This document shows positions 1 through 11,571 of a stretch of 64,000 nucleotides of DNA, one piece after another (within the stretch, counting starts at the first letter, position 1; every line of letters starts with the position of its first letter). Origin of the DNA: Acanthornis magna. Taxonomy: Eukaryota; Chordata; Aves; Passeriformes; Acanthizidae. The DNA lies in contig JAWUZG010000332.1 of the NCBI GenBank assembly GCA_036785705.1, forward strand, positions 4,154,001 through 4,218,000, in the 5' to 3' direction. The notes under the pieces are model-generated. The model was given only the letters and a program-made list of their open reading frames with translations, searched no databases and was not told the DNA's origin. The translations under genes were made by a program, and so were the position numbers.

Positions 1-855
1 GCGCTGTTTGGACCTGGGCTCAATTCCCGCGGCCGCAGGGCCGTGGGTACTTGGCGAGTGCTTATGTATGGCAATGGCACCTTTGCATCTGGCGCCGCGT
101 CCTTGCCGGAGCCCCTGTCTCTTGCTTCTGGGAGGTCAGAATATTGATACTGTATCACCCTTGAGCAGGTACGGATTCCAGCTGCGGCTTGTTGTCCTGG
201 GTGTTGGTTTTTCTGCTCTAGGATTAAATAACTGCCCTCTGCGGTGAGAGATTTCCCGAGTAGTCAGATATGCAGACAACCCTCTTGCTTGCTGATATCT
301 ATCATTTCCGCCTGGGTTGGGTGAAGGAGTGCAATACCACTAGGCTATGCTTGTGACAGACTCCCAGGTGCTATGTAGCACTTCATTGCCTTTGCTGACT
401 GCTGACAGTACTGGTATTCATCTGTCTCGTTATTGAAAACTCTCTTAGTCTTCTTTAATTTTGGTTATGTGATGGCATAATGCAAGATGAAAAGTAGATA
501 TTCAAGGATAAAGTTCTCTATTTCCATTCTACCCCTATACTCATTTAGAAAACAGGGTAGTTGTGGCAAAGATTCCCTATGATCTTTTTGCAAGTATCTA
601 GTCAGTAGCATTAAGCATTCAGGGAGAAGATTGTCACCCAAGGTAAGTGTTTCAAATAGGAAGTTTATTTTTTGTTTTCCTGCTGCCCACATTGCCGAGG
701 TTGTGGATTTGCATTTCTGACCATAGAAGTAGTGTGAAGTACACTGGCCTTTTTTGATGTTCCCTCAAAATTTGCATCAATGGTCTCATCATTTTAAAAG
801 CCCTGGAAGTCTTCACTTCTGGAATGAACAAACTAACAAATAACCCCCCCAACTT

Positions 856-875
856 AAAAAAAAAAAAAAAAAAAA
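856..875 (+). repeat. A20 homopolymer
   Basis: Uninterrupted run of 20 A in spacer 0. It may be a decayed retroposon tail, but no flanking element is recognised. Confidence 0.9.
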
Positions 876-2800
876 GTCACTTTTCCCCACCAATTCCCAA
901 ATAACATTCTCCTACACAAGTCAGTATCATGTTAGTGTCCTCGCCAACATTTTGGTTCTTCTCTTAGAGATATTACATCAATGCCATAGCTGTTTAGACA
1001 TTCCAACATCACCTTTGGAAACAGTATTCCCATAGACAAGGATTACAAAACATGAGGTGTCAGTAGCACAGCATCTGCCATACACTGTGTTGATGATACC
1101 ATCTGTGGGTTTTTATGGTGTTTCATTGCTGGGAAGGATAAGCAAAAGTCATGTTGAACCCTGAGTTAGGAAAGGAAACTGTGATCCATTGTATAGAGTA
1201 GGGCCTGGCCCTTTTCATGTGGAAAGGGTGACAATGAGCAGCAGAAAGACTTGTGTGGGGAAAGTGGAAATCCTTGGGAAGACCATGGGTCATGTCATAA
1301 AAAAATATGAGATTATATGTTTGTCTTCAGAACTCATGTCTCTGAGTGGGGGAGTGGAGGATTTGTACAAGAAAGGGAACAGAGTGTTCTTGCTGAGGAT
1401 CCTTTCCCAGGCCCTAAAGAGTCTGGAGTGGGAGACCTTCCTGATCATGAGACAGTGTGTGATACTGAAATGTCCACAGTGTCCTTTGAAGTTTTAAGTC
1501 CACCAGAGACTGTCTCTTGTGCTGCTGCCTGCCTGCCTGCTGTAGGCCATGTGTTGGTAATAGCTGGTGAGATGGAGAGTGCTGATTGTTGTCTGATGAA
1601 CTGATTTTTTCAGGTTCAAGGTTTCAAGGTGTTGTGGGAGGGGAACACTTAAACTTGCTGTCCTTCTTCTACAAGTGGGCTTGTGGGCTTCCATAGTAGT
1701 GTCTATGGCTGTTGATTTTGCCATGTTGGTTCCTTCCTCCTCCTCAGGTGGGATTTGTAGGAACACGTGATGTGGTGGGTGTGATCTGTATGTGCTCGAC
1801 TTCCTTTACTTGTGCACTACACAAGTGGCCTCGGTAGAAATGGTTTGTCCTGATGTCGCATGTGACTCATTCTGATGTCTGCAAGTACACCCTAAAACCT
1901 GCATGATTAGCCGAGCTCTGGTTTCATGCAGTATGAATTGTCCCACACGGTTGACATTGTGAGTGCTCTTGTGCTTTGGCACTTGCTGTGTTCTCTTGAG
2001 GAAATATATCTGTGTGGACTGAGATCAGAGCTCTAATCACAGAATTTTCATGAACTGCAATGTGCAGCCCTGTGGTGTTTCCACCTTTTGATTCCTGAAA
2101 AGGATCAAGGCATTCATGGTGAAGATCATGTAGCTGGGAAGAGCTTGCCAGATGCTGTGTGGCTCTTGGATATTCCATATGTCTTTTGTGGTGATCACGA
2201 GGGAAGATGAGGTTGTAAAAGGGCCTGGATCACATGCAGTGTGGGGTTTATAGACAGGGTATGCTGCTGAGGTCGAGCAGTGTTCAGTATTTTGGCAATG
2301 ATCCTGCATGAGGCACTAAATAAGGCCTAGGCCTGTGTCATGGGGAGGGTGAATTTGAGTGGGGAAGAGTGTTGCCTCCGGGAAAGGGTGAAACTGAGTA
2401 GAATATGGTCTATGTCATTGAGGAGGACCTGGAGAACGCCTGATTAGCTGTGGACATCCCATTTCCCATGCCTTGTGATAGAGGATGCCAATAGAAACCT
2501 TGAGAAAATGCCCAGCACATAATGCTGCTCTCCCAGCATCCTCTCATATTCTGTTGTCTGTTATTACAGCTTATGAAGTGACTTGCCTTGCATGCCTTTA
2601 ATCACTTGTCTTTGATATGGGATTTTCTTGGTCAAACCAAAGGCTTTTTTGAACTTGTATCATTCCGCCAGCCCTTCTTGAGGCATTGCATCAGTCATCT
2701 CTGTGACCTCAGTTGTCTAGCTGGCATTAAGGGGCAATGTCCCTTAAAAAAAAAAAACCTCCTGGTCCTGGAGTTTCTTTTTCTGAAGAAGCAACCAGAT

Positions 2801-2810
2801 ACAGGTGAGC
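2801..2810 (+). other. Conserved spacer module ending in a splice-donor-like motif, copy 0
   Basis: ACAGGTGAGC follows a 'ttctgaagaagcaaccag' stretch. The same module, ending in CAGGTAAGT, occurs at matching places in spacers 1-5. This copy has the weaker GTGAGC form. There is no evidence that it is used in splicing. Confidence 0.4.
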
Positions 2811-3654
2811 TACTCCTACCGGAAGAGGCTGTGTGTGAGAAACCAGGTGTACTTTGATTCCTGTTCAACTGTGGTATCTTCATGGTGGATTAACTGAATA
2901 TTGCCTGAATTGAAATGCCTGTAGGCTTGGAGCACCATTATGGACTCTCATTCGATTCTGCTGCTTCCTGGCACAGGGAGAGAAGGGGAAAGCAAAGACA
3001 GATGGAGAAGTGTGCTTAATGCTTTTCTAGGAGTAGATGTGTTGGGCATGTGGAGGATGCTTTCAGTGACAATGCCGTGGTGTTACCTTGGTGAATTTTT
3101 TATTAGCTCTGAAGGTGAAAAATGAGTCAGGCAGAGCTGCTCTTCATTGAGGCAGATGAGGAGCATGGTGTCATCATGCTTTTTTTTTGGGCAGCATTCT
3201 TGGAGGATTATCATGCTGTACGTTGATGAGTTTGAGTTCCCAGAGGAGAGACTCCCCTAGGTTATTTCGACTCTTTGGAGCCTTTCTTGTATTAGGTATC
3301 TGAATGTGTGGACTCTTCTCTGATGTAACAGAGCTGTTCTTTGCCATGTGATTTCTTTGTCCATTTATTTGCTGGGTCCTTGAGATGACAGAAGGCTCAA
3401 AGTGTGGCCTTGATCCTGAAGGGAGAGGAAGCTGCAGGTGCATGGTAGAGGAGGAAAGCAGAGAGGCTGTTGCCTGTCATGAGGAATGAGAGGTGGAACA
3501 GAAGACGAATGAGAGCTTTTGCTAAAGGACGTGTCTGTGGTCCATGACAAGGTCGTGTAGCTATTTTTAAAACAATTTCTTAAGGGGAAAATAATAATAG
3601 GAGATACAAGGATGGAAGAACCAGACAAGGGGAGGGAAAGACAATGTACAGCGA

Positions 3655-4100
3655 GGATAGAAAAAAAAAAAAAAGGGAACAGAGAAAATGAAAATGAGAA
3701 GAAAAAGGAAAAAGGACAAAGGAGTGGAATAAAAGAAGCAATGGAAGGAACTGTTGCAAGGAAGAGGAATGAAAATGTTTCCAAAGGACATGTTCATTGA
3801 GAGTATTATATAAACATTTGGAAAGAATATTAGTAAAGGAAATAGAAAGATAAAAGGAAAGAAAATAAGGAGGAAGAGGAGGTAAAAAAATGTAACAGTT
3901 AAGAGCATGAAAAGGACATGGGAAAGAGAACAAGGAAATAGGAGAGCAAGAGAGAAAAAAGAAGAGAGAGAATAGCAGAAGAAAATGAAGGAGAAAAGGA
4001 TGTATCAAGGAAGGAGGCTTTACAAGTAAAAACAGAAATGGAGCAAGAAAGTAACAAATAAAGAAGAGAATGGAAGAAAAAAAAAGGACGATAAAGGACC
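3655..4100 (+). repeat. Purine-rich tract upstream of exon A, distal part
   Basis: About 450 bases of mostly A and G on the + strand, with A runs and GGAA/GAAA motifs. It ends at the distal conserved block. The reverse strand therefore shows false Phe/Leu/Ser-rich open frames. Confidence 0.85.
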
Positions 4101-4107
4101 TGATCAG

Positions 4108-4230
4108 CACTCACCGACCTCTTACACGCTGAGCAGAGTTGGTCCCTAAAAGCCTTCCTGCGGGTTGGAGCACTGGAACCCGGAGCTGATACACCATAAT
4201 TGGCGCTGATAGCTCCGACTTTCATGGTCT
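4108..4230 (+). promoter_or_regulatory. Distal conserved promoter block of exon A
   Basis: This unique-sequence block between two purine tracts is shared with the matching block of exon D: both have 'gca(c)tcaccgacct'-like starts and 'tttcatggtct' ends. A weaker match to exons C, E and F lies around 'ctgat...ataatt'. Its function is unknown. Confidence 0.5.
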
Positions 4231-4269
4231 CCGCCGCGACATAAGAGGCAGCTGGCGAATGGCCGGCCG

Positions 4270-4568
4270 GGGTAAAGAAGATTGAAGATTGGAAAGAGAA
4301 GGGAAAATCGCTTAAAGATTAGGGCACGGCAGGGTAATAAATGAAAAGGACAAGGAATAGAAGACAGAACAGTAGACAAATGAATAGGAGGACTATAAAG
4401 GAAAGAGTAGGAAAGAGAAGGAAAAGGCAAACGGATGAAAACAAGAAAAATAATAGATGGCAGAAAGGAAGGACAAGAAATGAACCTATGCAAGCAAACA
4501 GCAAGCGATAAGGAAAAGGAAATAAGGTAAAAAAAAAAGAAGCACAGAGGAACAGACACGGCAGAGGA
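4270..4568 (+). repeat. Purine-rich tract upstream of exon A, proximal part
   Basis: About 300 bases dominated by A and G. It runs up to the 'gagatggccatgac' motif at 4567-4580, which also precedes exons C, D (one change) and E. Confidence 0.85.
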
Positions 4569-4628
4569 GATGGCCATGACGGCGCCGAGTCGCGGGCGCT
4601 GTCGCGAAGCGTGTAGGACGGCGGATCA

Positions 4629-4643
4629 GCGCACGGTGTCGCT
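4629..4643 (+). promoter_or_regulatory. CSE-like CGCT-box promoter element of exon A
   Basis: GCGCACGGTGTCGCT lies with its CGCT 185 bases before the exon A ATG. Mammalian clustered protocadherin promoters carry a conserved sequence element with a CGCT core, bound by CTCF, about 200 bases before the start. The motif, spacing and conservation in exons A-F support this reading. The leader after it has no ATG before 4828. Confidence 0.6.
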
Positions 4644-4827
4644 GCAGGCTCAGCAACGGCGTCTCGGCGTCTCAGCGGCTCCGCCCCGGTGCGGCGGAGA
4701 GCCCGGCTGTGAGCGCGGGGGGGCGGCGCGGGCCGGGCAGCAGAACCGGGGAGTCCGGGCGGCGGCGGAGAGCCGTGCGGGGCCTGGGCGGGGGCCAGAG
4801 GCCAGAGCGACATCGGCGGCAGCGGCG

Positions 4828-7347
4828 ATGGGCGAGGGTTGGTGTCCGGCGGTGGTGCGGGTGCTGGTGCTGCAGGCGGCCTGGGCGCTGGCGGGCGGGC
4901 AGGTGCGCTACTCGGTGCCGGAGGAAGCCAAGGCCGGCACGGTGGTGGGGCGTCTGGCGCAGGACCTGGGCCTGGAGGCGGGCGAGGCGGAGGCGCGGCG
5001 GCTGCGGCTGGTGGCGCAGGGCCGGCGGGCGAGCGTGGAGGTGAGCGGGGCGAGCGGCGCGCTGCTGGTGAGCTCGCGGCTCGACCGGGAGGAGCTGTGC
5101 GGCAAGAGCGCGCCGTGCGCGCTGCGGCTGGAGGTGCTGGTGGAGCGGCCGCTGCGCGTCTTCCACGTGGAGCTGGAGGTCACCGATATCAACGACAATG
5201 CCCCCATCTTCCCCGCCGCCCGAAAAAATCTCACCATTGCGGAACTGAACACCCTACCGGGTTCTCGTTTCCCACTGGAGGGCGCGTCGGATGCAGATAT
5301 CGGAGCGAACGCTCAGCTCTCCTATACACTCAGCCCCAGCGAGCACTTCTCCCTGGATTTACAAAAATCGAATGAGCGAAATCTTGTACCCGATCTTGTT
5401 TTAACGAAATCTCTGGACCGCGAGACAATTCCCGTGCACCGTTTGGTGCTGACGGCGACTGACGGGGGCCGGCCTTCTCTGACGGGTACAATGGAGCTGG
5501 TAATCTCGGTGCTGGATGCAAACGATAACGCACCACATTTCAACCAATCGGTGTATAAAGTGCAGTTGCCAGAGAGCGCTACTGTGGGGACATTGGTGAC
5601 GCGTGTGAACGCCACAGATGCGGACGAAGGAAGCAATAGCGAAGTGACTTACAGTGCGACCAACTTCATTCCCCCAAGTGGAAGAGATTTGTTCTCCGTT
5701 AATCCAAATACAGGAGAGATTCACTTGACAGCAGCCCTGGACTTCGAAGAAGTCCGTATATTTGATTTCCGTATTGAAGCGAGAGACAAAGGATGGCCCT
5801 CGCTGTCGGGTCACTGCAGTGTGGAGCTGGAGGTGCTGGACGTGAACGACAACGCACCGGAGGTGTGGGTGACGTCGCTGTCGGTGCCGGTGCCGGAGGA
5901 CGCGTCGGTGGGGACGGTGGTAGCGCTGCTGAGCGTGTCGGACCGGGACTCGGGGGCGAACGGTCGCGTGCGATGCTGGGTGTGGCCGGCGTCGCCGTTC
6001 GGTCTGGAGGCGACATTCGCGGGCTCGTACTCGCTGGTGCTGCGCGAGGCGCTGGACCGGGAGCGCGTGTCGGAGTACGAGGTGGAGGTGCGTGCGGAGG
6101 ACGGCGGAGCGCCGCCGCTGCGCGCCAGCCGCGGGGTGCGCGTGCCGGTGTCGGACGTGAACGACAACGCGCCGGCGTTCGCGCAGGCGGTGTACACGGT
6201 GCTGGCGCGGGAGAACAACGCGGCGGGCGCGGAGCTGGCGCGGCTGTGGGCGCGGGACCCGGACGAGGCGGGCAACGGGCGCGTGAGCTACTCGGTGTGG
6301 GAGGGCGGCGTGGCCGGGGCCGCGGGCTCCTTGTCGTCGTCGTCGGGAGGCGGCGTGTGGCGTTCGGCGTCGAGCTACGTGTCGGTGGACGCGGAGAGCG
6401 GGCGTCTGTGGGCGCTGCAGCCCTTGGACTACGAGGAGCTGCAGGTGCTGCAGTTCGAGGTGCGTGCGGTGGACGCAGGGGAGCCGCCGCTGTGCGGCAA
6501 CGCCACGGTGCAGCTCTTCGTGCTGGACGAGAACGACAACGCGCCGGCGCTGCTGCCGCCCGCGGGCTCGGGGCCGGAGGCGGGCGCCGTGGCGGCCGAG
6601 GCTCCGGCGGCGGCGGTAGCGGCGGGGGTATCGGGGGCGGTGTCGGGCACGCTGTGGGCGTGGGCGGCGTGGGGGGCGCCGGCGGGGCAGGTGGTGGCGA
6701 AGATCCGCGCGGTGGACGCCGACTCGGGCTACAACGCGTGGCTGCGCTACGAGCTGTGGGAGCCGCGGGGCAAGGGCCCGTTCCGCGTGGGGCTCTACAG
6801 CGGCGAGGTGAGCACGGCGCGGGCGCTCGAGGAGGCGGACGGCCCTCGCCAGCGGCTGGTGATCGTGGTGCGCGACCACGGCGAGCCGGCGCGCTCGGCC
6901 ACGGCCACGCTCAGCGTGTCGCTGGTGGAGGCGGCCGAGGCGGCGCTGGCCGCGGGATCCTCGTCGTCGTCGTTGTCGTTGTTGTCGGGGCTGCGTCCGG
7001 CGTCGGGCGCGGAGAGCGGCTCAGGTGCGGCGAGTGCGGCGACGAACGTGTGGCTGGTGGTGGCCATCTGCGCCGTGTCGAGCCTGTTCCTGCTGGCCGT
7101 GGTGCTGTACGCGGCGTCGCGCTGGGCGCCGCGGGCGGCCGTGCTCTCGGGGCCCGGGCCCACGACGCTCGTGTGCGCCAGCGAAGTGGGCAGCTGGTCG
7201 TACTCGCAGCGCCACAGCCGGAGCCTGTGCGTGGCGGACGGCGCGGGCAAGAGCGACCTCATGGTTTTCAGCCCCAACTTCCCTCCGCCGCCTGCCGGCC
7301 CCGCGGCCAAGGACACGCAGCCGGAGCCGTCGTCTCTCCTGGCCACG
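4828..7347 (+). CDS. PCDHA: Protocadherin alpha variable exon A
   Basis: This variable exon encodes 840 residues of a single-pass neuronal adhesion protein. A signal peptide covers about residues 1-24. EC1 is 25-127, EC2 128-237, EC3 238-345, EC4 346-450, EC5 451-573 and EC6 574-700. A membrane helix spans about 741-763, followed by a cytoplasmic piece with GSWSYSQ. Calcium-binding DxNDN motifs end EC1-EC4, with DENDN after EC5. EC1 has the family's CxxxxxC pair (C91, C97). The start is the first ATG after the CGCT box and begins the conserved signal peptide. The exon ends ACG|GTCAGT, phase 0, and should join the PCDHA constant exons outside the window. Unusual details: the last residues are LLAT where the others have LLDT, and the Ser run before the membrane reads SSSSSLSLL. 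EC3 is individual to this exon. The isoform number cannot be assigned. Confidence 0.93.
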
Positions 7348-10300
7348 GTCAGTGTCTCTTCCCTTACTCGCCTCTACTGTTTCTCTTCCCCCTGTGCCAA
7401 GTCTCTCCCTCCCCCTGTGCACCTGCTCCTTGGAGCCTTGCTCCGCCCGCGCGGCCTGAGGGCAGTGTGTTCTTGCCTGAAGCTTAAATAGCTTAACGGC
7501 AGCTTTGCGTTTGCCGCAGCGTTCTTGCCGGAGCCACCCGGCTCTTACTGAGCTTGGGAAATAGGTGTCTTGCTACACCGCGCAGGAGTTAACGGACGGT
7601 ACCTGCGGTTTACTGCTCAGAATTCAAGTTGTTGTATCCTATGTTTGCTTTTCTATAGAAAGAAATCGTTGTTGATTGTGATAATAGGTGCCTCGAGGAG
7701 TTAGCTCCGCAGACAACGCTTTTGCTAGCTGGTGTGTAGCATTTTAACCCAAGCTTGCTGAAGGAGTGGAAGGCACGCAGGGTGTAGTTGTGACAGTCCC
7801 CCTGGCACTATGTGCTACTGAACTGCCTTTGCTGATTGCTGACCATGCTGGTATCAGCATTATCGAAAACTGGGTGCTCTTCTTCTCCTCTAGACAGGAC
7901 GTGATGAAAGTGACAATTGAGGCTTCAAGGTTTTCTCTTTACACAGTGTAATTTTTTTCCTGTCGATTCTCCCAGCAGACTGATTATGGTACTCAAGAAG
8001 GCTTTATTTGATTACATAAAAGAACTATGGTCTACATAAAAGAACATAGGAAATGTTCTTTTCCTAGCATGTTGCTTCTCTAGATAGTATTATAAACTGT
8101 TCATGCAGAGGTTGTTGATCCAAGGTTACTGTAAGAAAGGAATTATTTTTCCACAAACCCCTTCCCCCTCAAAATCATTCTATGTACTTCTGTTCATGGC
8201 TGGAGATCGACACGGGCCTGATATCATGTTCTTTCAATATTTGTGTCAGCAATGGCAGAGTTATGAATTACCCAGAAACATTCTCTTAAAAAATACACAA
8301 ATATACCTGTGTGGATGTTATCCCTTACAGTGCTGTGGTCATCAGTATTTGGTTTTTTCCATCAGAGTATGAAATCAATGCTCATTGTCATTAGAACTAT
8401 CTTGATACCATGTCTAGAAATAGATGTCTAATACTTCAGGCAAGTAACAGAACTTCTAGGTGTGTAAGACTTCCATTCAAGATAGCTTAAGTATTAGAAA
8501 ATTCAGCTACTGGGAGTCTGCTGAACACTGGGTATATAATATCAGCTGTGTGGGGGTTTTGGGGCTGTCATTGTTGGGAACGGTTATAGACTTGCATTCC
8601 TGGCCAGAGAATTGGCTTGGCATACACTGGCTTGTTGTGATATTCTTGGAATATTTGTATCAGGAGCCCTGCCCTTTCAAAAGCCCTGGAAACTTAGCAA
8701 CAAAGAATAAATTCAGCCAACCAATCAAGCCCCAAAATCCCAGGTAACAAAACCTGAAACGTGAATTCTCCTACAGAAACAATATAATCCTTTACATTGG
8801 GGTGCTTGACAATGTTTCAGTTGTTCTATCACGGCATAAAGTCAATGCCATTGCCATTTGGACTTATTCTGATGTCACCCTTAGAAAGAGTGCTGGACAT
8901 GATCTGTATGATATAACCTGTATGGTTTTTTATGGTGCTCCCATTGTTGGCAATGGTCTGCAAAAGCTGCAGTGAACCCCGAGGAGGTAAAGGAGACAGT
9001 GACATTGCAGAGGTGAATGTGGCTGTGTCACTGAGTAGGTCCTGGCCATTTCCTGATAGTAAGGTTGACCTTGAGAAGTGAGAAGATTTGTCTGATGGAA
9101 TTGGAAGTCCTTGGGAAGACCATGGACCATGTCATGCAACAGTCCTCTAAGTAATATTTACTGTGCTATTACTGTTGCTGACTGCTGATCATGCTGGTAT
9201 TTGATGGAGTTTCTTATCAAGAACTCTGTTCTCCTCTTCTATGACTCTCCTCCACAAGAGGCAGGATACAAGATGACAACTGTGACTTCTCTATTCTCTC
9301 TGCTTGTGTTGTAATTTCTCCCATTTGGTTGGCCCACCAGTGTAATTGTGAAAGCAGAAAAATCCTATAATACTTTTCCTATGTTCTTTCTCCAAGTATG
9401 TTTTTGCTCTGCTTACTAGTAGAAAGTGTTCTGGCAGAGGAGTGTGACCTAAAGTATATGTGTTTTTTATCTTTTCTTGCCTTTCTGAAGTGGATTGCAG
9501 GTGGATTGTCCAGTGAGGTGGCATGACCATACACTGTCCTGTTCTCATGTTATGTTAATATTTGCATCATCAGCCAAACCCTTAAAAAACCCCACGAAAT
9601 CCTCTTTTCCAAAAAAAAACCCCAACAACTCCGAAAATTCAAGCCATACGCAAGACCACATTTTCCTATACAGTAGGTATCATTGTTGTCACTGACGTAC
9701 TTTTCAACGTTTGGGTTGGTCTTTCACAGCATGCAGTCAGTGGCCATTGCCTTTAGAGTTGTCCTGACATCACCTCTATAAACAATATTTTCCAAAGTGG
9801 GTAATGTTTCCATCTGAGAGTGGGGAAGCCACAGGAGATTGTGAGGTGAACATGGCAGTGGCACTGAGTGGGCCCTGACCACGTCATGATGTGAAATGTG
9901 ACCTTCCAGTCTGTGAGAACTGGAAATCCTTGGGAAGACCATGGGCCATGCCATAAGAAGACAGGAACATGAGATAAAGAGGGTAAAGAGGGTGTGGCAT
10001 GCAGAGGGCCGACTATTTTCCAATGAACTTTTTGATTCCTATTTTGGAAAATGTTTTCTAGGAGGATAGCACTTCAGCCTCCTGTCCTTGTGTAGTGTTG
10101 GGGGTCTATAGCAGCTTCGACAGCCATTGATCTTTCCATGATGGTTCCTTGGTCCTCCTCAGGCTAATTTTTAAGGGCACGTGATAATGTGGATGTCATC
10201 TTTGTGCACTCAACTGCCCACTTGAAAATTTACCCTTGGTCGAAAGTACATGTTCTGTTGTCACGGGTGGCTCGTTCTGATGTCTGTGACATACACAGAA

Positions 10301-11400
10301 AACCCTGCACAGCAGCCTGCCTGTGGTTCCCTATGGTACAAATTCTTCCATCCCATTGATATCATGAGGTGCGCTTGTGCTTTGGCCTTTGCTCTCATTG
10401 TCTCAAAGTGCAAAATCCATGTGGTCCGGGGTCAAAATTGTCATGCCTTCATGTCAGAAAGTTCTTAAGAATTCAGTTCTTAAGAGTTCTGTGGAGTTTG
10501 CACCAGAGATTGCTGAAAAGGCATAAACCATGAAGTGTATGCAGAGAAGAATCTGCCAGAGAGTGGGGGGCTTCACATGCCTCTGAATATTCCTTGTGCC
10601 AATCATAAGGGAAGGTGAGGATGTGCACAAACCAGGACATTCCTATTAGCAGGTTTTGTGGTATTGTGGAAGAGATCCTGCAGGAGGCATAAGGTATGGT
10701 CTGGGCATGTATCATGATGAGGGTGACTTTAGCAGGGAAGGGTCTTGCCTGAGGGAGATGATATAGATGATGTAGAACACAGTCTGTGTCTTTGGTGAAG
10801 GACTGGAGAATGTGTGCTTAGCTGGAGTTGCTATTTCCCAGGGTGTGGGACAGAGGATTTTAGTAGAAAATGTCAAGAAGACACTCTGCAGACATTGCTA
10901 ATGCCTGGGATTTCTCCAGACCTCCGAAAGTGCTGCATATCCTTGTGCCCTGTTGTTCCCTTAATTGTATTTCCATGCAGTGAAATTGGATTCTTTGGTT
11001 TTCTTCTCTCTTTTTACCAAACCCCCACAGTCCTTTCTTTTTCTGTGTCATGTTTGCCATGTATTGGCAACACCAGATAATATGAGATACTGGGGTTCGG
11101 CACTTCTGTGGTTGCAAACATTCAGGTAATTTTCCATCAGTGTGTAGGATGACTTTTCCATTCTCCTGAGCTGAGACTGATGTTGAGACAATGTCCATCC
11201 TTAGCTTCATGGTGTCCCATGTGCTTCCCCCATGATAGAACTGCGTATGGGAGCAATGTGCTTTGGCCAATGATTTCATGGCTTTTCTAGAAGGTGTGTA
11301 ATTGTTTTCTGTCTGTTGTTCCCAGTAGTCTCTGTTAGTGTTAGAACCAGTTTCCTGCTCTGAAAATATTTATTTTCTGAAGAAGGTAGCCTTGATGCTA

Positions 11401-11409
11401 CAGGTAAGT
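11401..11409 (+). other. Conserved spacer module with CAGGTAAGT, copy 1
   Basis: A full-consensus splice-donor-like motif follows 'ttctgaagaaggtagcc', at the place equivalent to the copies in spacers 2-5. No acceptor or exon is identified. Confidence 0.4.
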
Positions 11410-11499
11410 AGCTTCTTGCTAAAGAAGATGAATCTGAGAGACAGCTGTACTTTTGTTCCTATTTACTTGTGGTATCTTCATCTTGGATTGACCTCATGT

Positions 11500-11571
11500 G
11501 TCTGGACTGGGAGTTGGACTCAACACTCCTTGTGGCTTCCTTCCAACTTGAAATATTCTGTAATTCCTAGA
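11500..11571 (+). mobile_element. CR1-like retroposon 3' end fragment
   Basis: The sequence 'gagttggactcaacactcc...ccttccaacttgaaatattctgtaattcc' resembles the 3' end of avian CR1 LINEs, which carry 'ccttccaac' and a terminal 'attctgtgattc' repeat. Only about 70 bases remain. A matching fragment is in spacer 5. Confidence 0.6.

Larger units (their letters stand above)
1..3654. other. Spacer 0: 3' flank of an upstream variable exon, then repeated spacer sequence
   Basis: No gene is seen. The first 250 bases resemble the sequence lying about 80-200 bases beyond the splice donors of exons A and B (a GC-rich stretch, then a 'ctttgcatct' stretch and 'gtccttgc'). This suggests another variable exon ends just left of the window. 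The rest is diverged copies of blocks that recur in spacers 1-5, such as a 'cccaggtgctatgtagcac...ctttgctgactgctgac' block near 365-410. The short open frames here lack family features or support. Confidence 0.7.

Noticed and set aside
3567..4577. Overlapping Phe/Leu/Ser-rich minus-strand frames upstream of exons A and B
   Set aside because: They translate the complement of the purine tracts; composition alone explains them.
4570..4827. N-terminal extension of exon A upstream of the chosen ATG, and GTG-started extensions of C, D and F
   Set aside because: The ATG at 4570 lies upstream of the CGCT-box promoter element; the leader after that element has no ATG, and the conserved signal peptide starts at the chosen ATG.
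5401..6879. Long minus-strand open frame (492 codons) across exon A, with similar ones across B, C, E, F and G
   Set aside because: Arg/His/Gln-rich shadow of GC-rich coding sequence on the other strand; no domain, and repeated only because the exons are repeated.
5793..7487. Gly/Arg-rich + strand frames inside the exons (also 14903-16468, 28696-30522, 35858-37489, 49405-50946)
   Set aside because: Second reading frame of a low-complexity GC-rich exon; no cadherin or other domain.
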